64,000 bases of DNA, taken from assembly GCA_965224205.1 (NCBI GenBank), contig CBDCYN010000023.1, forward strand, positions 554,994 to 618,993. Direction: 5' to 3'. Shown here piece after piece: positions 19,101-34,100 of the stretch (its first letter is position 1; every line of letters starts with the position of its first letter). The notes beneath the pieces are model-generated. The model made no database searches, was not told the DNA's origin, and saw only the letters and a program-made list of their open reading frames with translations. The translations under genes were made by a program, and so were the position numbers. The stretch is from CBDCYN01 sp965224205 (GTDB taxonomy: Bacteria; Planctomycetota; Phycisphaerae; Phycisphaerales; Phycisphaeraceae).

Positions 19101-22100
19101 CCCGGGTGCGTCGTTGTCGGCGACGTTTGCCGAGATGCCGGCCACCGGTAGGTCGCTGGCGTACTCGGGGCCGTTGTTCTCGATGCCGTGTACGATCAGG
19201 CCGCTGTGGCCCTTGAGGTCGTTGCTGACGACCGCGGGCGTGTCGCCGCCGACGCTGAAGCTGTCGCTGCCCAGGCCGCCCACGACCTCGGTCAACACCG
19301 ACGGGTCGGTGCTCTGCACGAAGAAGCGGTCGTCGCCCTCGGCGCCGTCGACCACCAGCCCTTCGATGTTGATGTAGTTGACGTTCAGGCCGGCGCCGAA
19401 GACACCCTCGTCGGTGATGACGAAGTTGTCTTGGAATTCGGTGCCGATGATGATGACGCGGTCGAAGCCGTCGCCGCCGTTGATGAAGACCGGCGCGTTG
19501 ACCACGTACTGGATCGTGTCGGCCCCGCCGCCGCCGGTGAGGTCCATACGGCTCTGATCGGGGTCCTTGCTGCCGGCCAGCGCGAAGGCCTTGATTAGGA
19601 ACAGGTCGTCGCCGGCGTTCCCATTGAGAACCAGGGAAGCCTCGTTGTGGTACACGACGAACTCGTCGTTGCCCAGGCCGCCGTTCACCGTCAGGTCGAA
19701 GCTCACCCCGTTTGTGAGGAACCCGCGTGTGGTTTCGATCACCTCCGGCTTATCCGCTGGGGCCACGTTGGCGTTGGCCATGTCGCGGGGCGAACGGAAC
19801 AGCTGCCCGATCTGGATAAAGTCGTCGCCCAAACCGAGGTTAACCGTCCCGAGGGCGCGCGTGTCGTCGAGCGCGACGACGTCGTTGCCGAACAGCGTAT
19901 TGACGACAAAGCTCTCGATGGCGCCGTTGTAGTTCACACGCTCCACCGCTTGGGCCTCGTTCAGCAGAGCGATGAAGCCGTTGTCCGTGTTGACGGTCGC
20001 ACGCAGCAAGACGTGGTCATCGCCGTTGGTGGTGAAGACCTCGATGATATCTTCTCCATCTAAAAGGCCCGGGCCCGAGTCTTCGATCGCCGTGACCGCG
20101 TCGTTCTTCCCGCCCAGGAAATCGACGTTGTACTTGTCGCCGTCGGCGCCGCCGTCAGCGAAATCGGAGCCGATCCCGGCGTAGATCACGTCGGGGCCGG
20201 CGTCCCCGAACATCCGGTCATCGTCGGCCCCGCCGTAGATAATGTCCGGACCGGCGCCACCGTGGATCTCGTCGTCGTCACCTTGGCCGAATATCGTGTC
20301 TTCACCCGCGTCGCCGAAGATCGTGTCTTCGCCAGAATCGCCGAAGATCTGGTCGCCCTTGTTATCGCCGATCGCCACGTCATCGCCGCCGTGGATCTCG
20401 TCGTCGCCCTCCTGGCCGTAGATCACGTCACCACGGTCATGGTCGGTATCGCCCGTATCTGCATACTCGAAGGGGGTAAGGGTGTCGCGGAAGCCATAGA
20501 CCGTGTCGTTCCCGCTGTCCGCGTAGATGATGTCCGCGTCGCTGCCGCCGTAGATCGTGTCGTTTCCGCTCTCGCCGTAGATCTCGTCCGGGCCTGCGCC
20601 ACCGTCGATCCTATCGTCGTCCGGGCCACCATAGATTCGGTCCGGACCCCCGTTACCGAGAAGAGTGTCGCCGGCTGAGCCACGATCGGTATCCGAAACC
20701 TCGAAACCGCCGATGCCGGCCCACTGAATGTTGCCGTCTTCGACGTTGTCCACGGGGACGATCACGCGGCCGCCGTCACCGATCACGATATCGGCCGCAT
20801 CGCCGCCGTGGATCTGGTCCATTCCGCCGCCGCCGAAGAGGATGTCGCTGTCGTCGCCGCCCATGATAATGTCGTCGCCGTCGGTGAGCGTCGACTCGGC
20901 GACCAGGTTCAGCACCGCGGTGTCGCCCGTGTCGTCACCGTTCGTATCGATCAAGGACGGTCCGGTGAACTCGGTCGGGTCGGCGAAGATGATGTCGTTG
21001 CCGGCACCGGCCTCGATGATGTCGTTGCCGGCCCCGCCGAAGACCAGGTCCGCGCCGGAGCCGGTCTTGATCACGTCGTCGCCGTCGCCCCCGCGGATCA
21101 GGGCCGCGCCGGCGAGCAGGCTCAGGTCGATCACGTCATCGCCGGCGCCGCTTTCGACCTCAAAGCCGACATTGATCGGCGCCCCGCCGGGCACGATGGT
21201 GATGGTGTCGACGCCGGCGCCGCCCTTGACGATCACCTTCCCGGTCACGTCGTACTCCTGGAAGACCAGCGCATCAGAGCCCAGGCCCTGGGCGCGGATC
21301 GCGATCGTGTCGCCGTCAACGCCCTTGATCTCAAACGTCTCGTCGCCATCGGAGAGGTCGCCCAGCAGCCTCGATTCCGAGAACTCCCCGAGGTTCAGGA
21401 TCAGGTCGCCGTTGTCGAGCTCGGTGGCGAGTTTGGGCGGCCGGAAGAAGTCGATCTCGAAGTCGAGCAGGGTGACCCGGGGCGTGATATCGAACTTCTT
21501 ATCGAGCGAGAAGAAGAACAAATCGATCTTCAAGAACGCGAACAGCTCGGCGAAGATCTCACCGGTGACGTCGAAGATCGCCAGCGGCGCCAGGAACTTA
21601 TCGGCATCGTTCGGGGCGCGCAGCTGGTTTTCGAAGTTCCCGATCAGCTCCTCAATGCGCACCTTCCCGTCGGCGTTGGGGTCGAACAGGTTGAAGTTGA
21701 TCTCCGCCCCGATCCCCCCGGCCACGCCGGCCTTGGCAATCGCGAGGTTGAGCTCGGCGGCGGCGAACAACCGGCCGAACAGCGAGATCTCTGGCACGTC
21801 TACACCGTCGACCACGTCGCCGATGAAGAACCCGTTGAGCAGTGCGCCGGGATTGACAAACCCACCCTCGACGAACTGCTGGATCCCCAGCGTGTCGTAG
21901 CCAAAATCGAAGTCGATCTCCGCGCCAAATTCAATGTTGATGGAGACGCCCAACGGCCCGAAAATCGAGAAGAACTGAGACCATTCGAACTCGAACACGA
22001 GCGGGGCCATATCGTAGGCGACCAGCGTGGCCGGCTCGCCCATCAGGATGCCAAAGATCTGGCTCGGGTCGTCGAATACCGGGAACGAGAACCCGCCCCC

Positions 22101-25100
22101 GGCGTCGCCGCTGCGCAGGTCCTCAACCGTGCCCTTCGTCTGGGCATCGCCCGGGGCGGTTTCGAGCAACGAATCGAAGTCGATGTCGCCGATCGCGTTC
22201 TGGTCGAGCAGGCCGTCTAGCTCATCTCCCAGGTTCAGGTTGGGGTTCGTGAGATCCAGGCCGTCAAAACCGGGCAGATCCGCGTCAAAGATCTTGAAGT
22301 CTCCAAGGGGGATCACCAGCTCACCCGCGTTGGCAGGATCTGGGATGCGGTTGATCAGCGAGATCACGTCGGCGATCGCGTAGATCAGCCCCGGATCGAC
22401 CTTGCCGAACGACGCGGCAAGATCCAACAGTGTCACCGGCGGGCCGAGATCGGACAGCACCGGGATCGGTGTGGTGATCACCTCGATCAGCGGTTGGACG
22501 GGATCGGTGATCTCCTTGACCTTGCCGACGATTGGACCCAGCACGTCAGACAGGAACGAACCCACGTCGAGACCAACGTTCTCGAACGCGACCCGCTTCA
22601 GACCGTCCTTGATCGCATTGCCGATCCCGACGGGTTCGACTGAGCCGTCGTCGCTGTAGATCGTGAGGAAATCGCTGGTTTCGGGGTCTGCGGAGTTGAA
22701 CACGCCCCCGTCATCGAGCAGGCTCCACTCGAACAGCAGATTGGCACGGATCTCCGGGATCCCTCCCGCCACGCTCGGCGGCAAGTCGAACAGGTCGTTG
22801 TTGAGACCCAGCGCTAAGGCCAACTCCGCTTGCGCGATCGCCGCGATGCCGATCTCAAACCCGATGCGGCCGAACTGCGCCAGGCCCAGCTTCGGTTCGG
22901 CCCGGTTGCTCTTGTTGAAGATATCCAGCTCGAAGGCCAACCCGAGGTCGGCGATCTGGTCGTTCGGGTCGTTCTTGTCGTTGGCTGTAAGTTGCAGGAA
23001 CGCCAGCCGGCCCGTGAGCTGAGTCGGCAGGATCGCTTGGAGAGCCACCGTCAGCTCGTTTGAGTCATCCACTTTCAGGTAGAACCCCTCGTCAAGACTC
23101 AGACCAAAACCAAAGTCGAGATCCCAGTCGAACGCCAGGCCGATGCCCCCGTCGGCCTCGATCCCGAACCCCGGGATCCCGAAATCGAAATCGGCCGTGG
23201 TCCCGACCCCCGCCATCCCGCCGATGGACAGGTCCCACTCCACGAAGCTGTCGCCGTCCGTGTTGAGCGTGATCACGTCGCCGATGGCGTCGCCGATATC
23301 AGCCGCGGTCCCGTCCGACTCGAGCAACAGCCCCAGACCCTCTGGGCCCAGCAACTCGAACAGCTTGACCGAAAGCGGGTTCAGGTTCGGGTCCTCGAAG
23401 TCCTGCGCCAGGTCCTTGCCGGTCTCGACAAAGTCGCGGAAGTCCGACAGGAACCCGTCTCGGAAATCCTGGATGAAATTGGCTCCGCTCGAGAGTTTGT
23501 CGCCGATGAACGGGATCTCTAGCCCGAATACCTCGCCGTCGAGGATGTCTTGTAGCCCGCCCAGGAACAGGTCGATCCCGTCGACCGCCAGCAGGATGCT
23601 GTCGAAAAGCCCCAGCTCGTCGAAGCTCAGATCGAAATCAGGCAGGGTGATGCCGCTGGCGAGGTCCAGGTTCTGCCAGTCGGTCGTGTCGTCGAATTCG
23701 ACCCTGAGGACACCCTGAAACTTGCTCGAGATCGGCGCGTAGATCGGCAGGTTCACCTCGAGACTACCCGTGACGTCGACCGCAAGGTTCCCGCCCAGGT
23801 TGCTCACCAGGTTCCCGATAAGGATCCGGTCGACGGATCCGACGCCTTCGTCGACGGTCCCGTCCTGATCCAGGTCTAGGCCGGCCTTGATCGCGGCGTT
23901 GGCCGTCGCGAACGCGAGCTCCCCGTTCGGACCCTCCTCGATGAACAGGCCGAACGGCCCCAATGCCGCCATGAACTCGAGCTCGGTCGCGTTCGCGTTC
24001 AGGTCCCCGAAGAGTCCCGTCGTGTTGTAGACGAAGATGTCGGTGGGATCCGAGAAGCTTACGCCGATGTCGAGCCGGGCTGTAAGCGACCCGCTCACGT
24101 CCAGATCCGCCGCACCGCTGAGGTCCAAGACCTCGCCCAGAGCCGGGATGTTCGGGATCGAGAGGCTGGTCACCTCACTAAACCCGCTTTGCAGCGCGAT
24201 CTCGATCTTGAGCATGTCGATCTCGTCGCCGTCGCCGGGGGTGCTGTTGGGATCGAACTCGTCCAGGCTCAGGGTCAGCTGGCTGGGCGGGATACCCAAC
24301 GCGTCCTCCAGCGTCGTTTCGAGCTGCTGGATCGCCCCCGCCGGGTTCGCCTGCGCCGCGGTGATCGCCGCGTCGAGGTCGTCCGCGAAACTCAACAGGT
24401 CGTTGACACTGACGTTGATCAGCGGCAGGTCGTCGTTAAGGAAACCGAACTCTTCGAACTGACCCAGGAAGTCGGACAACAGGATCAACGCATCGAGGAT
24501 GGCACTGAAGCCGAAGTCCAGATTCCCGAAGTCCAGCAGGTCGCCGAGATCGCCGTCTAGGTCAAAATCCAGATCCGGTAACAGGTCCGCCACCTGGTCC
24601 GCGATGTCGCCGAACGCGCCCGCATCGAATCCCAGGACGGCCGCCGCCGAGCCCACCGCGTTGGCCACCGAGAACGACTCGAGCCCCGAACCGACGGCGG
24701 CGGACAGCTTCAGCCCGAAGCTGGTCCCCAGGCCCAGCGCGTCCTCGAGGCTCGCCGTGAGCAGCGAGGGAACGCCACCGGGAAAATCGGCCGCCAACGC
24801 CGTATCCAACGCATTCGTCATCGCGGTATTGATCGCGGTCTCGAACCCGGCGGTGTCTGTGACCCCGGTGAAGTCCACCCCCGCCAGGCTGACCGTGACC
24901 GTACGCTGCCCCACACCGGGAACGTCGAGCCGGATGTCGAAGCTGCCATCGCCGAGGTTGAAGGCATCGGGGCCAAACGAACCGCCCGTAAGTGAAACCG
25001 CGAAGCCATCGAGGCCGATCTGCACCCGCGGCAGGCCCGCCAGGTCGATCAGGCCCGGGATCGCTGGATCGATGAAGACGCCCAGGTCGAGGCCGCCCGT

Positions 25101-28100
25101 GGTCGTGAACGATGGGGTCGCGATCACCGACGTGATGTCGCCCAGCCCCTGGATGAGCTCGGTGAGCGTCACCCGGTCGCCTAGCACGCCGGTGTCGGGG
25201 TCCTTTAGCCCCGTCTGGACCTCGACCCCTAGCGCCCCGTCGCCCTTGAGGCCGATGCTTACAAAATCACCAAATGTCGCCGACGCCAGGATGTCGTCAT
25301 TCGGCGAGCCCATGGGGTCGGGCACGCCGTCCGCCCCCGGGCCGGCGTCGATCGACAGGCTCGCCCCGACGATAGCGTTTTCGATGAAGAACCGGTCAAA
25401 CAGGGTCGGGCCCTTGACCTGTCCGCCCTCGATGATCCCGTAACCGTCTTCACGATCGATCACGCCGTCTCCGTCGACATCGGAGCGGCCTTCCATGCTC
25501 ACCAGCCGCAGGTCGAAGGCGGCCCGAGATCCGTTGACCGGGGTAACCATGAAGATCTCGCTGGCCGGGTCAAAGGTGGACGCGCTAGCGATCTCGACCA
25601 GCCGCAGACCCGTGCGGCCGTCGTTGAAACCGACCGCGACGTTATCGTAGGACAGCGACGTGAGAACGAGTTCCGCTCCCGAGCCCGCTGTTTCCGCCAA
25701 GAGGGTGACCGGCTGGCCGTCGACCTGTTCGACCTCGACCCCGCCTGCGGTCACAGCCTTGACGACGAACAGGCCGTTGTTCACCGACTTTTCGAAGCCA
25801 CGCGTCTCGACCACGTCGCCCACCGTCACACCACCCGCGCCGGTTAAGATGAACGCATCCCCATCGGTGGCGGCCAGACCGTTCGAATCGTTAAAGGTCG
25901 CCACCGCGTCGAGGCTGCCCGAACCCCCGGTCTTGGTCACGATCTTCTCGATCACGTCCGCGACGGTTGTTGAACCGTCGAGGGTCACGGTGGTGTGGCT
26001 GCCGTCCGTGCAGCTGGATGACAAGGTCATCCTGATTCGATTCCTCGGTGCCATTCGTCAGCCCCAGTGCGTCCGAGGCGTCGCTGCCGGCGGTCACGGA
26101 GAAGGTGCTTACCCCGTTGCCGCCGATGAAGAGCAACCGGTCCCCGACGGCCTCGACGCGCACCTGGCTGTCGACGGGGATCTGGCGATCCGCGTCGAGC
26201 GGGAGTTGAAGCCCCGCGTTCCGCAACGCGCGGTTGATGTCAGCCGCCAGGTCAAAGATCGAGTTGTTGGACGACAGGTCGACCCCGACAAAGGTCGTGG
26301 GCCCGTCAACGGCAGGCAGATCGACCGTGGTCAAGGAGCCACCGTCGATTCTGACCTGGTAGCTCAGATCGCTGCCGAAGCGCCCCACGGACCGGCGCAG
26401 ATCGTTGCTGGCATACACGACCCCGGTCCCCGTCGACGAGGCCGCCTCGTCTAGGTCGAACCCGAGTTCGGAGATGCCGGAACCGCCCTGCACGAGGCTT
26501 AACTGCTGGGGCGCCTCGGCCGGTTCGCTTACGAGCCCCGCCGCGGCGCCGCCGGCACTCGTGACGGTGACCCCGGTCGTGCCGTCAACCGCAACCACCT
26601 TGAAGAAGCCGTTATTGGCTGCGTTGGCGAAGCCCTCGGCCTTGAGGATGTCGCCGACGGCGACCCCGTTGATCGCCCCGGCGCTGAAGCTGCCACCCGC
26701 TTGGGCGGCGACGTTCACCGCGGCGAGGTTCTGGACCGCGGCCACGACGTTGAACGCGAACACGCTCGCATCCACGGAAACGAGCCGGATCGACATTCCG
26801 TCCGGGACGGCGCGGATCTGGGCCCCGAGACCTGCCCGGCCGATCCGCGTCGTTGACGTCGGAAACCAAGTCCGCCCGTGTCTCGTTGCCGGTTGTGTCG
26901 AGCTGACGCACCGACACCGTGGTCTCCGACACCGAGACCTTGCTCAGGCTTGAGTTGGTCGAGGACTTCGTTGTCCAACGCCGCGCCGCCGCCGACACGC
27001 GTCACGGTGATGGTGTTGGCCGTGGGTGTCTACCGCGGTGACTTCGAAGAAATCGTTGTTCAAAGCCGTCTCGAAGCCTGCCGCCTTCAGGATGTCCCCC
27101 ATCGAAACGGAGCTGACGTCGCTCACGCTGAAAGCGCCGCTGTCAATCGCCAATGCGTGGTTGGCATTCGTCAGCAGCGGGGCGCCGACGCTGGCCACCT
27201 GAAGGGCGAAGGACGCAGCTTTCGTGGGGTCATCGGCATCCGCGAGGATCTGCCCGTTGGATGGTGCGTCGGGGGTGAGCACCAACGCAAGCTGTTGCGA
27301 GCCCTGGTTCGCCCCGATCCCCAGCTCCCGCGCCGCCGGGTCCCCGCCCGTGGCCTCGACGCGGAAGGAAATGGTCGCCCCGGTCGGCGAAAACTTGATG
27401 CGCGAGTCCTCGATGGACGCGGACAACTCGACCCCGGCCACGCCCAGTGCGGTGTTGAGGTCGGCCGCGAGATCACCTTCCGATGCATTGTTGAGCGTCG
27501 ATGCCTTCGTGACGGTCACCGGCACCGCGGTCGGGTTGCCGTTGATGAATACGCGGAACTCGGCGTCGCCACTGAGATGCCACGTGGTGGCCTGGACCGG
27601 ATTGCTGGCCAGCAGCCCCGCCGTGGTGCTGATCTCCACCCCGTCGCCGCTGTTGAGATCCGCCAGCGGCGTGGTGGTCTGGATCAGCTCCGCCGGATCG
27701 GCATCCCCGAGGCTCACACCGATCGTGAGCTTGAGATCGTCCTCGTCCCCGGGCCCCTGGGAGTCGCCGATCTCGCCTTGGACATTGAGCGAGAGCATGG
27801 TCTCGCTGGAGATTTCCGCCAGCGGGGACAGGTCCAGATCGAAGTCCAGCGGGATGTCGATCGTCTCGTCAAAGAGCGTCGTCACCGGGATGTCGAACGA
27901 GATCTCCTGCTTAACTGCGTCGTAGTCGAGCGATAGGCCCGCGATATCCGCCAAACGGACGACCATCTCCCCGTACGTCGTAAAAGTCGGCGCGTTGTTG
28001 CCAAACAAAAGCTTGGCCTCGGCCGCCCCAACCTCGGTGTCGTCATCGACCCCGGCTTTTCTGAGGATGACGGGGCGCCACGCGCCGCCGTCGACGCGGA

Positions 28101-31100
28101 TGCGCAGCCCGACGTCCCCGGGTGCCATGAGTGTGGCCATCGTGCTTGGGTCGAAGGCGATCTCACCCCCGATGACCTCCCGGATCCCGGCCGCCCCCGC
28201 CGGGTCCGGCGCGCGGTCGCCCGTGTCGTCGAGATCCCCGTCGCGATTGGCGTCGAAACTCGTCAGACGGTTTCAACGCATCGAAGCCGATGTACGCCGC
28301 GCCGCCGCCGTCATCCGGCGCCAGGACGTCGACCTCAAACTCGCGGATTGCTCAGGTCCTCGGCGACGAACGCGATCCGCTCGACCGTGCCGTCACCATC
28401 GACATCGCGGCTCTCGGCCCGGATCTGGCCCGAAAACCCGGACGACGCCAGCGCCGCGTTGAGAGTCGCCGACGAGTGTCTCATTCTCTCTCGCGTCGCT
28501 GTCGCCGTCGTCGAACAGCAAGAAGTCCGCGAACGACTCCTGGAACGCGAGCACATCGGAGACCCGGACGTCGGTAAACGGGATCTTCGTGTTAGCGAAC
28601 TTCGCGTCCGCGAGGTTCTCGAGGTAACCCGAGATGCGGCCCTAAAAGGCTCGCGAGCTGGGCCGGCCCGATGTTGGTGAAGTCAAACATCTGATCCAGC
28701 CGCACGTCGTCTGGGATCTGCACGATCAGCGCCGGGTCGCGGCTGTAGTCGATGTCGACCGTTGATCGTGGGCCGTTCCTCCATGGGCGCGGGGATGTTC
28801 AGGAGCGTTGACTCCAGAGGGAGGCTGGCCATGGCCGTCCCCGTCAATACCGGTGAGCTGAACAGGTCCGCGCCCGTGCCCGGTGGTCAGCGCGTCGATG
28901 ATCTCGGACAGCGAGACCTTGCCGTCCCCGTTTGCCGCGTTGGGCTCGACGATAGCCAGCTCGACGGCGAGATCGGCGGTCAAACTCCCATCGACCAACG
29001 TTCACGTCCAGGAAGCCCCGATGCGTCCCGAGGCGTCAAGGTCTGAGACCCCGAATGAGGCTGAGGCCTTGAGCGACGTGTTACGGATGAAAAGGCTGTC
29101 TAGGATCGAATCGAGGGTCAAACGTCAGGTCGTCGAGGTCGATCCCGAGCGTGAGGTCGGAGTTCGATGTTCGACGTTGAAGTCGGCCATCAGACTAAAG
29201 TCAATCCCTGCCAAACCCTGCGCGAGATCGAACCCGAAATCCACCGCCTTCGCCTCGGCGAGTGAAAAGTCGACGTCTAGGGCCGTAGGTCAGCTCGCCG
29301 GTGGTCTTGTCGAACCGAGAACGGGAGATCTTCCAGCGCGACCAGCACGTTTTTGAACCCCGGCGGCTGGTCGGCGGCTTCCCGCACGTCCGAGAGGGGA
29401 CGACACGAGCCCCACGAGGAGGCTCCTGCGGCGGTGGCCGAAGCTCGCGATCGAGCCGTCCCCGGGGCCGAAGCGGGTCAGCGCCGCGAGGATACGGGTA
29501 TCGAAGGTATCAACAAGTTTGACCAGGCCGTCGAAACCCTCCTCGATGAACGGGATGTCGATATCGACCTGCAAAGAAACCTGGGCGAGCTGTTGCTTGA
29601 GGTTCTCGAACTGATCGAGTAGGGCTTGAGGGTCTAGTTTGATAAAATTCAGGAACGACGACCCGTCCTGCGACGCGTCGTTGCTTGTCGACAGCTCAAA
29701 CTCGCGCGAACCGATGTCGGCCCAATCGAGCGAGATGTCGGTGTCGAACAGGCTAAACGGGTCGAGACCCGGGACCACCGCCAGCGCCGATAGCTTCGCG
29801 TTGAACTGGACGTCGTTCGACCCCGGGCTGTCGAGCTGGAACGAGACCAGGTCCGTCACCGAGTTGCCCAGGTCAGCCAGCCGGATCTTGTCCGTTCCTC
29901 CTGTTGCCGGGTTGGTCAGATCGAACCGCAGCTTGACCGCATCGTCCACGGTCATGCTGATTTCGGAGAGGTCCACACCCAGGAAACCGAACCGCCCCGA
30001 TACGTCGAGGTCGCCGTCGAGTTCGAAGTCTCCGATCGACAGCTCAGCCGCCGCGGCGTCGGGTTGGATGAAGAAGCCGTCCGCATCCACGCCGAAGATC
30101 AGGTCGAGGGTGACGTCCGTGGTGATCTCGGCAAGGCCGTCGATGTCCACCGCGTCCGCGACGATCGGGGACCCGAGCTGGGCGATCAGCGCGTCGCCGG
30201 CAACCCCGATGTCGACGACCCCCCCGATCTCTTTCGTGAGTTCTACGTCGAAGATCACCCCGTCTTGGAAGGTGTCGCCAGGCTGGAACGGCGTCCCGTC
30301 GAGCCGGGTCAGGACCACGCTTCCGGAGGGGTCAACGGCCTCGAGCACAGCCTTGAACGCCTGCGGCCCACCGGCCAGAGCCTCGGCCAGGGTCTGCCCG
30401 TCTAGCGCGTCTTCGAAGACCCGATCCAGTACCGAAAGGCCCAGATCCGCCTGGACGGAGCCATCGGGAACTACCTGGGTGCCCCGGACGATGTCGGCGT
30501 TGAAACGGACGCCCGCCGGGATGATCTGCCCGTTGAGGGCGGGGCCGAGCGATCCGATTTCAAATACCGCCAGCTCCGTGCCTGCTGACGTTTCCAACAG
30601 GTCGCGCGAAAGCACGAACAGGTCTTCGAGCCCGCCCAGGAGCTCAGCCTCAACCGGATGCCCCAGCAGGTTGGTCTCGCCGACTGGGGGTACGGCACCG
30701 GATCGCAAAACGTAGGGCGTATCCTCCACGTTTTCCACGAAGACCCGAAGCAGGCTGTCACTTCCCAACGGATCGTCGGCTTTGACCTTGTAGAGCACGA
30801 GCTTTGAGTCGTCTGCGGTCAGCTGCGCCACATCACTGCTGCCGGGGTTTCGGAACGTTACGGTATAGGTGCGCTCCCGCAGCGTGTCTCCGTCTACATC
30901 TGCGATTGGCATGGCCAGCGCCACGTCGACCTGGGTGATCCCCGGCAGGGCTACCAGGGCCGCTTTCACGTCCATGGCACTGGCGTCGAACCGGACCGGG
31001 GTGGTCGTCTGAGCACCGAACGACAACGTGAACGTCCCTTCCACCGCTTCGACTTTGACCTCCTGGACCTCGTCCGTGCCGCCGCCCGCGGCGCTGCCGG

Positions 31101-34100
31101 GCGTGAGGGTCTGGATCTGGACGCCTTCGGCACGCCCCGTCGTGGGGGTGGGCAGCTCGTTGACGTGGTTCTCGATCTTCAGGATGTCCCCGACGCCGCC
31201 GCCGGTATCGACCACGTGAACGCCCCCGGGGACCGAGACCGCGCCGTTTGTCCCGTCGAGGCGGACCGTGTCGCCCGCGGCCTTACCGTCGATCTCGATC
31301 CTTTCCAACGACGAGAGATCGAACGTGCCCGTCGGGTTCGCCGATAGCGCCCCGCCCCCGCCGGAGAGGAAGACGTCGAGAAGCCATGGCTGGTCGCCCT
31401 GTCGCTTGAGCACGATCTCATCGGCGCCGGCGGTCCCCGTGATCCGCAGCACACTCTGCGTTTTGAGCGTGTCCAAGACGTCCGTGAGGGTCCACGCCCC
31501 GCGGCCGAGTGTCCCGGCGATCAGGACGTCGTCGGTGGCGTCGTACTCCAGATCCTTGACGACGATGTTCGGCAGGCCCTGCCCGAAAGAATGGAACTTA
31601 AGCCTCGCGTCGACATCGGGATCGAGCTGATCGAGCTTGACGTTGACGCGGAACACCCCGTCTTCACCCCCGAGGAGGATCGCCACCTCGTCGTTGGTCG
31701 CGTCCCCATCGAGTTGGTTGTCGACGACCACGATTTCCATGGACTGCAGAAGCGTCGGGCGGGTAAGCTCCGAGAGATTCCCGCCCGCTGTAATCTTGAC
31801 CCAAGGCGCGAAGGTGATGCTGCTCTTGGGGCTAGAACCCGTGGTCGTCAAGCGGCTGTGCCAGACGTCGCCGCGACTGTCGAGCACGAAGACCTGCTTC
31901 CAGTCGTCGGGGTGCGAGACCATGTCCACGGGGTACGCGGACCCGGCGGCGTCGGCAAACGATGTATCGTCGAGCATGCCCGCATTGGCGGTGAGCTCGG
32001 CCACGTTCGACGCCCCAGGATTGTTGAAGGTGATGGTGTACCGGCTCTCGTCGACGCCGTCTGCGTCGACGTCGCTGACCGCTTTGCTCACGGTCACGTC
32101 GGTCAACCCAGCAAGGCCTTCGAGGGCTGTCTCAACCGCCCCGGCGGGGGCGTCGAACGGGATCGCCGCCGTGGCGACGCCCATGAACGAGAGGGTGAAG
32201 GTGCCCCCCACCGCCGCGTCGACGGTCACCTGCTGGACCTCGTTGACGCCCGCCGCCCCGTCGGTGGTCGTCTTCACGTCGACCTCGGCTCGCTCGGTGC
32301 GAACAAAATTGAACCCGTCGTCGGCGGATCCGAGCCGTACCAGTAGCCCGCCCGTAGCCTGCCTCGTGCCTTTGGTTTCGATCACGCCCGTCCTGGGCGC
32401 GGTGACGTCTCGAACCGCGACGATCGCGACGCGCTGCTCCGAAGCGGAGTCCCCACCGTACGTGATGGCTTGCACAACCCCCACCCGCGCCCGCCAGTCG
32501 ATCCGGCTGTCGCCGAAGATCACCAGGTCGGTATCGCCGTTGCGGACCGAGATGTCGGAGCCTCGCTCCGGGATCAACACGTCGGGGTCTTCTTCGTAGA
32601 TGACCTCGGTCCCGATCAGGAACGCAAACGGATCAAACCCGTTGACCACAAACGCGTTCTTGGAAGCGTTCTCCCCCGCCTCAAAACGCACGGTCGGATC
32701 GACGTCTTCGATGTTGTCGTCATCGAAGATCCCCGTCCCATTGACCTCTATCTCACCAAACACCTCGGTATCGGGATCCGTGCTGCTGGTGTCGAACGTC
32801 CGTGTGAACTCGCCGAAGAACTGAGAGCTGAAGTAATACGAGACCTGGCTGTTCCCGCCGTTCGGGAAGGCGCTGACGAACTCCCCGTCGCCCGACGCGA
32901 CCGTGTTCCAGAGCAGAGCGCCCTCATCCGTTTGGATCACGACCGCGTTGTCCTGTGCGGCCCCGAGGATGACGTTATTCACCGCGTCGTAAGCGACATC
33001 GGTAAACTCGAAGACCCTCAGGTCGCCGTTCAGCGAGACCCAATTGAGGTTGCTACCCCCGGGCTGTTCGAGCTTGTTGATGCCCCCGTCGTCCATCTCC
33101 AGCAGGTTGCCCTGGGCATCGAAGACCATGTTCCGCGAGTCGGGGTGGGGCCCGGTATTGTCGACGGTGCCGCTTTTGACGATCAGCTGCCACTGACTGC
33201 CGTTCCACCGGTAGATCGGAGCCGAGTCGTTCGCGGGAAGGGACTTGCCCCCGACAAAAAGGAAGCTATCGTTCGTCGGGTGCGCCACGAAGGACAGGTG
33301 CTTCTGAGCCGACCCCGAAAGGCTCGACGGTGCGGGATCCAGTGGCGTCCACGAACCGCCTTGATCCGTGGACTTGAAGATCCCTGTAATGTCCCCGTCA
33401 TCGACGAGCGCGGCGTAGACGGGGCGTGACCCGTCGGGCGTGACCGCCACGCGCACGCGGTCCGACGCGGTGACCAGTGCGGCCGGAAGGTCGCTGGTGA
33501 CATCGGTCCAGCGGAGGCCTGCGTCTTCGCTCTTGAATACCCCCTGCCCGGGTAGTGCGGCGTACAGCCGGTAAGTCCCGTCGGCCTTCTTCTCAGACAC
33601 GAGGTCGGTGGCACTGCCGATCGGGCGGCCCCCGATCACGCGGTGGGTGAAGTTCACCCCCAACCCGGTTCCGCTGGATCCTGCCGTCTGAACAAGCAGA
33701 CCTGACGGCAGCGGGTTCAGGAACGCCCCGCGATCGACCAGATCCAGGCTCTGAACGATTCCGTTGACCCCTCCGCTGCTCGTTATCGCGGTGACCTTGA
33801 ACTTCACCGGCGCGAACGTGCCGGAGGCGAACTCGAAGGAGATAACCTCGTCGACCGCGTAGCCTTGGCCCCCATTGGCCAAGGTAAAGGTGTCAAACTC
33901 GCGGAGCCGACGCGAAAAATTCTGCCCGCCGTCGGGGCTGTAGAACAGACCGGCGTCGGTCACGACGACCATCCTGTCGCCACGAGCGAAGATCCCGGTC
34001 ACGAGCTTGTCTCTTAGTTCGCTGGCTTTGGACCCGATCAGCTCCCAGGTGTCTCCGCCGTTGGTGGATTTGAGGATACCGATCGCCCGCCCGCCCTCGC

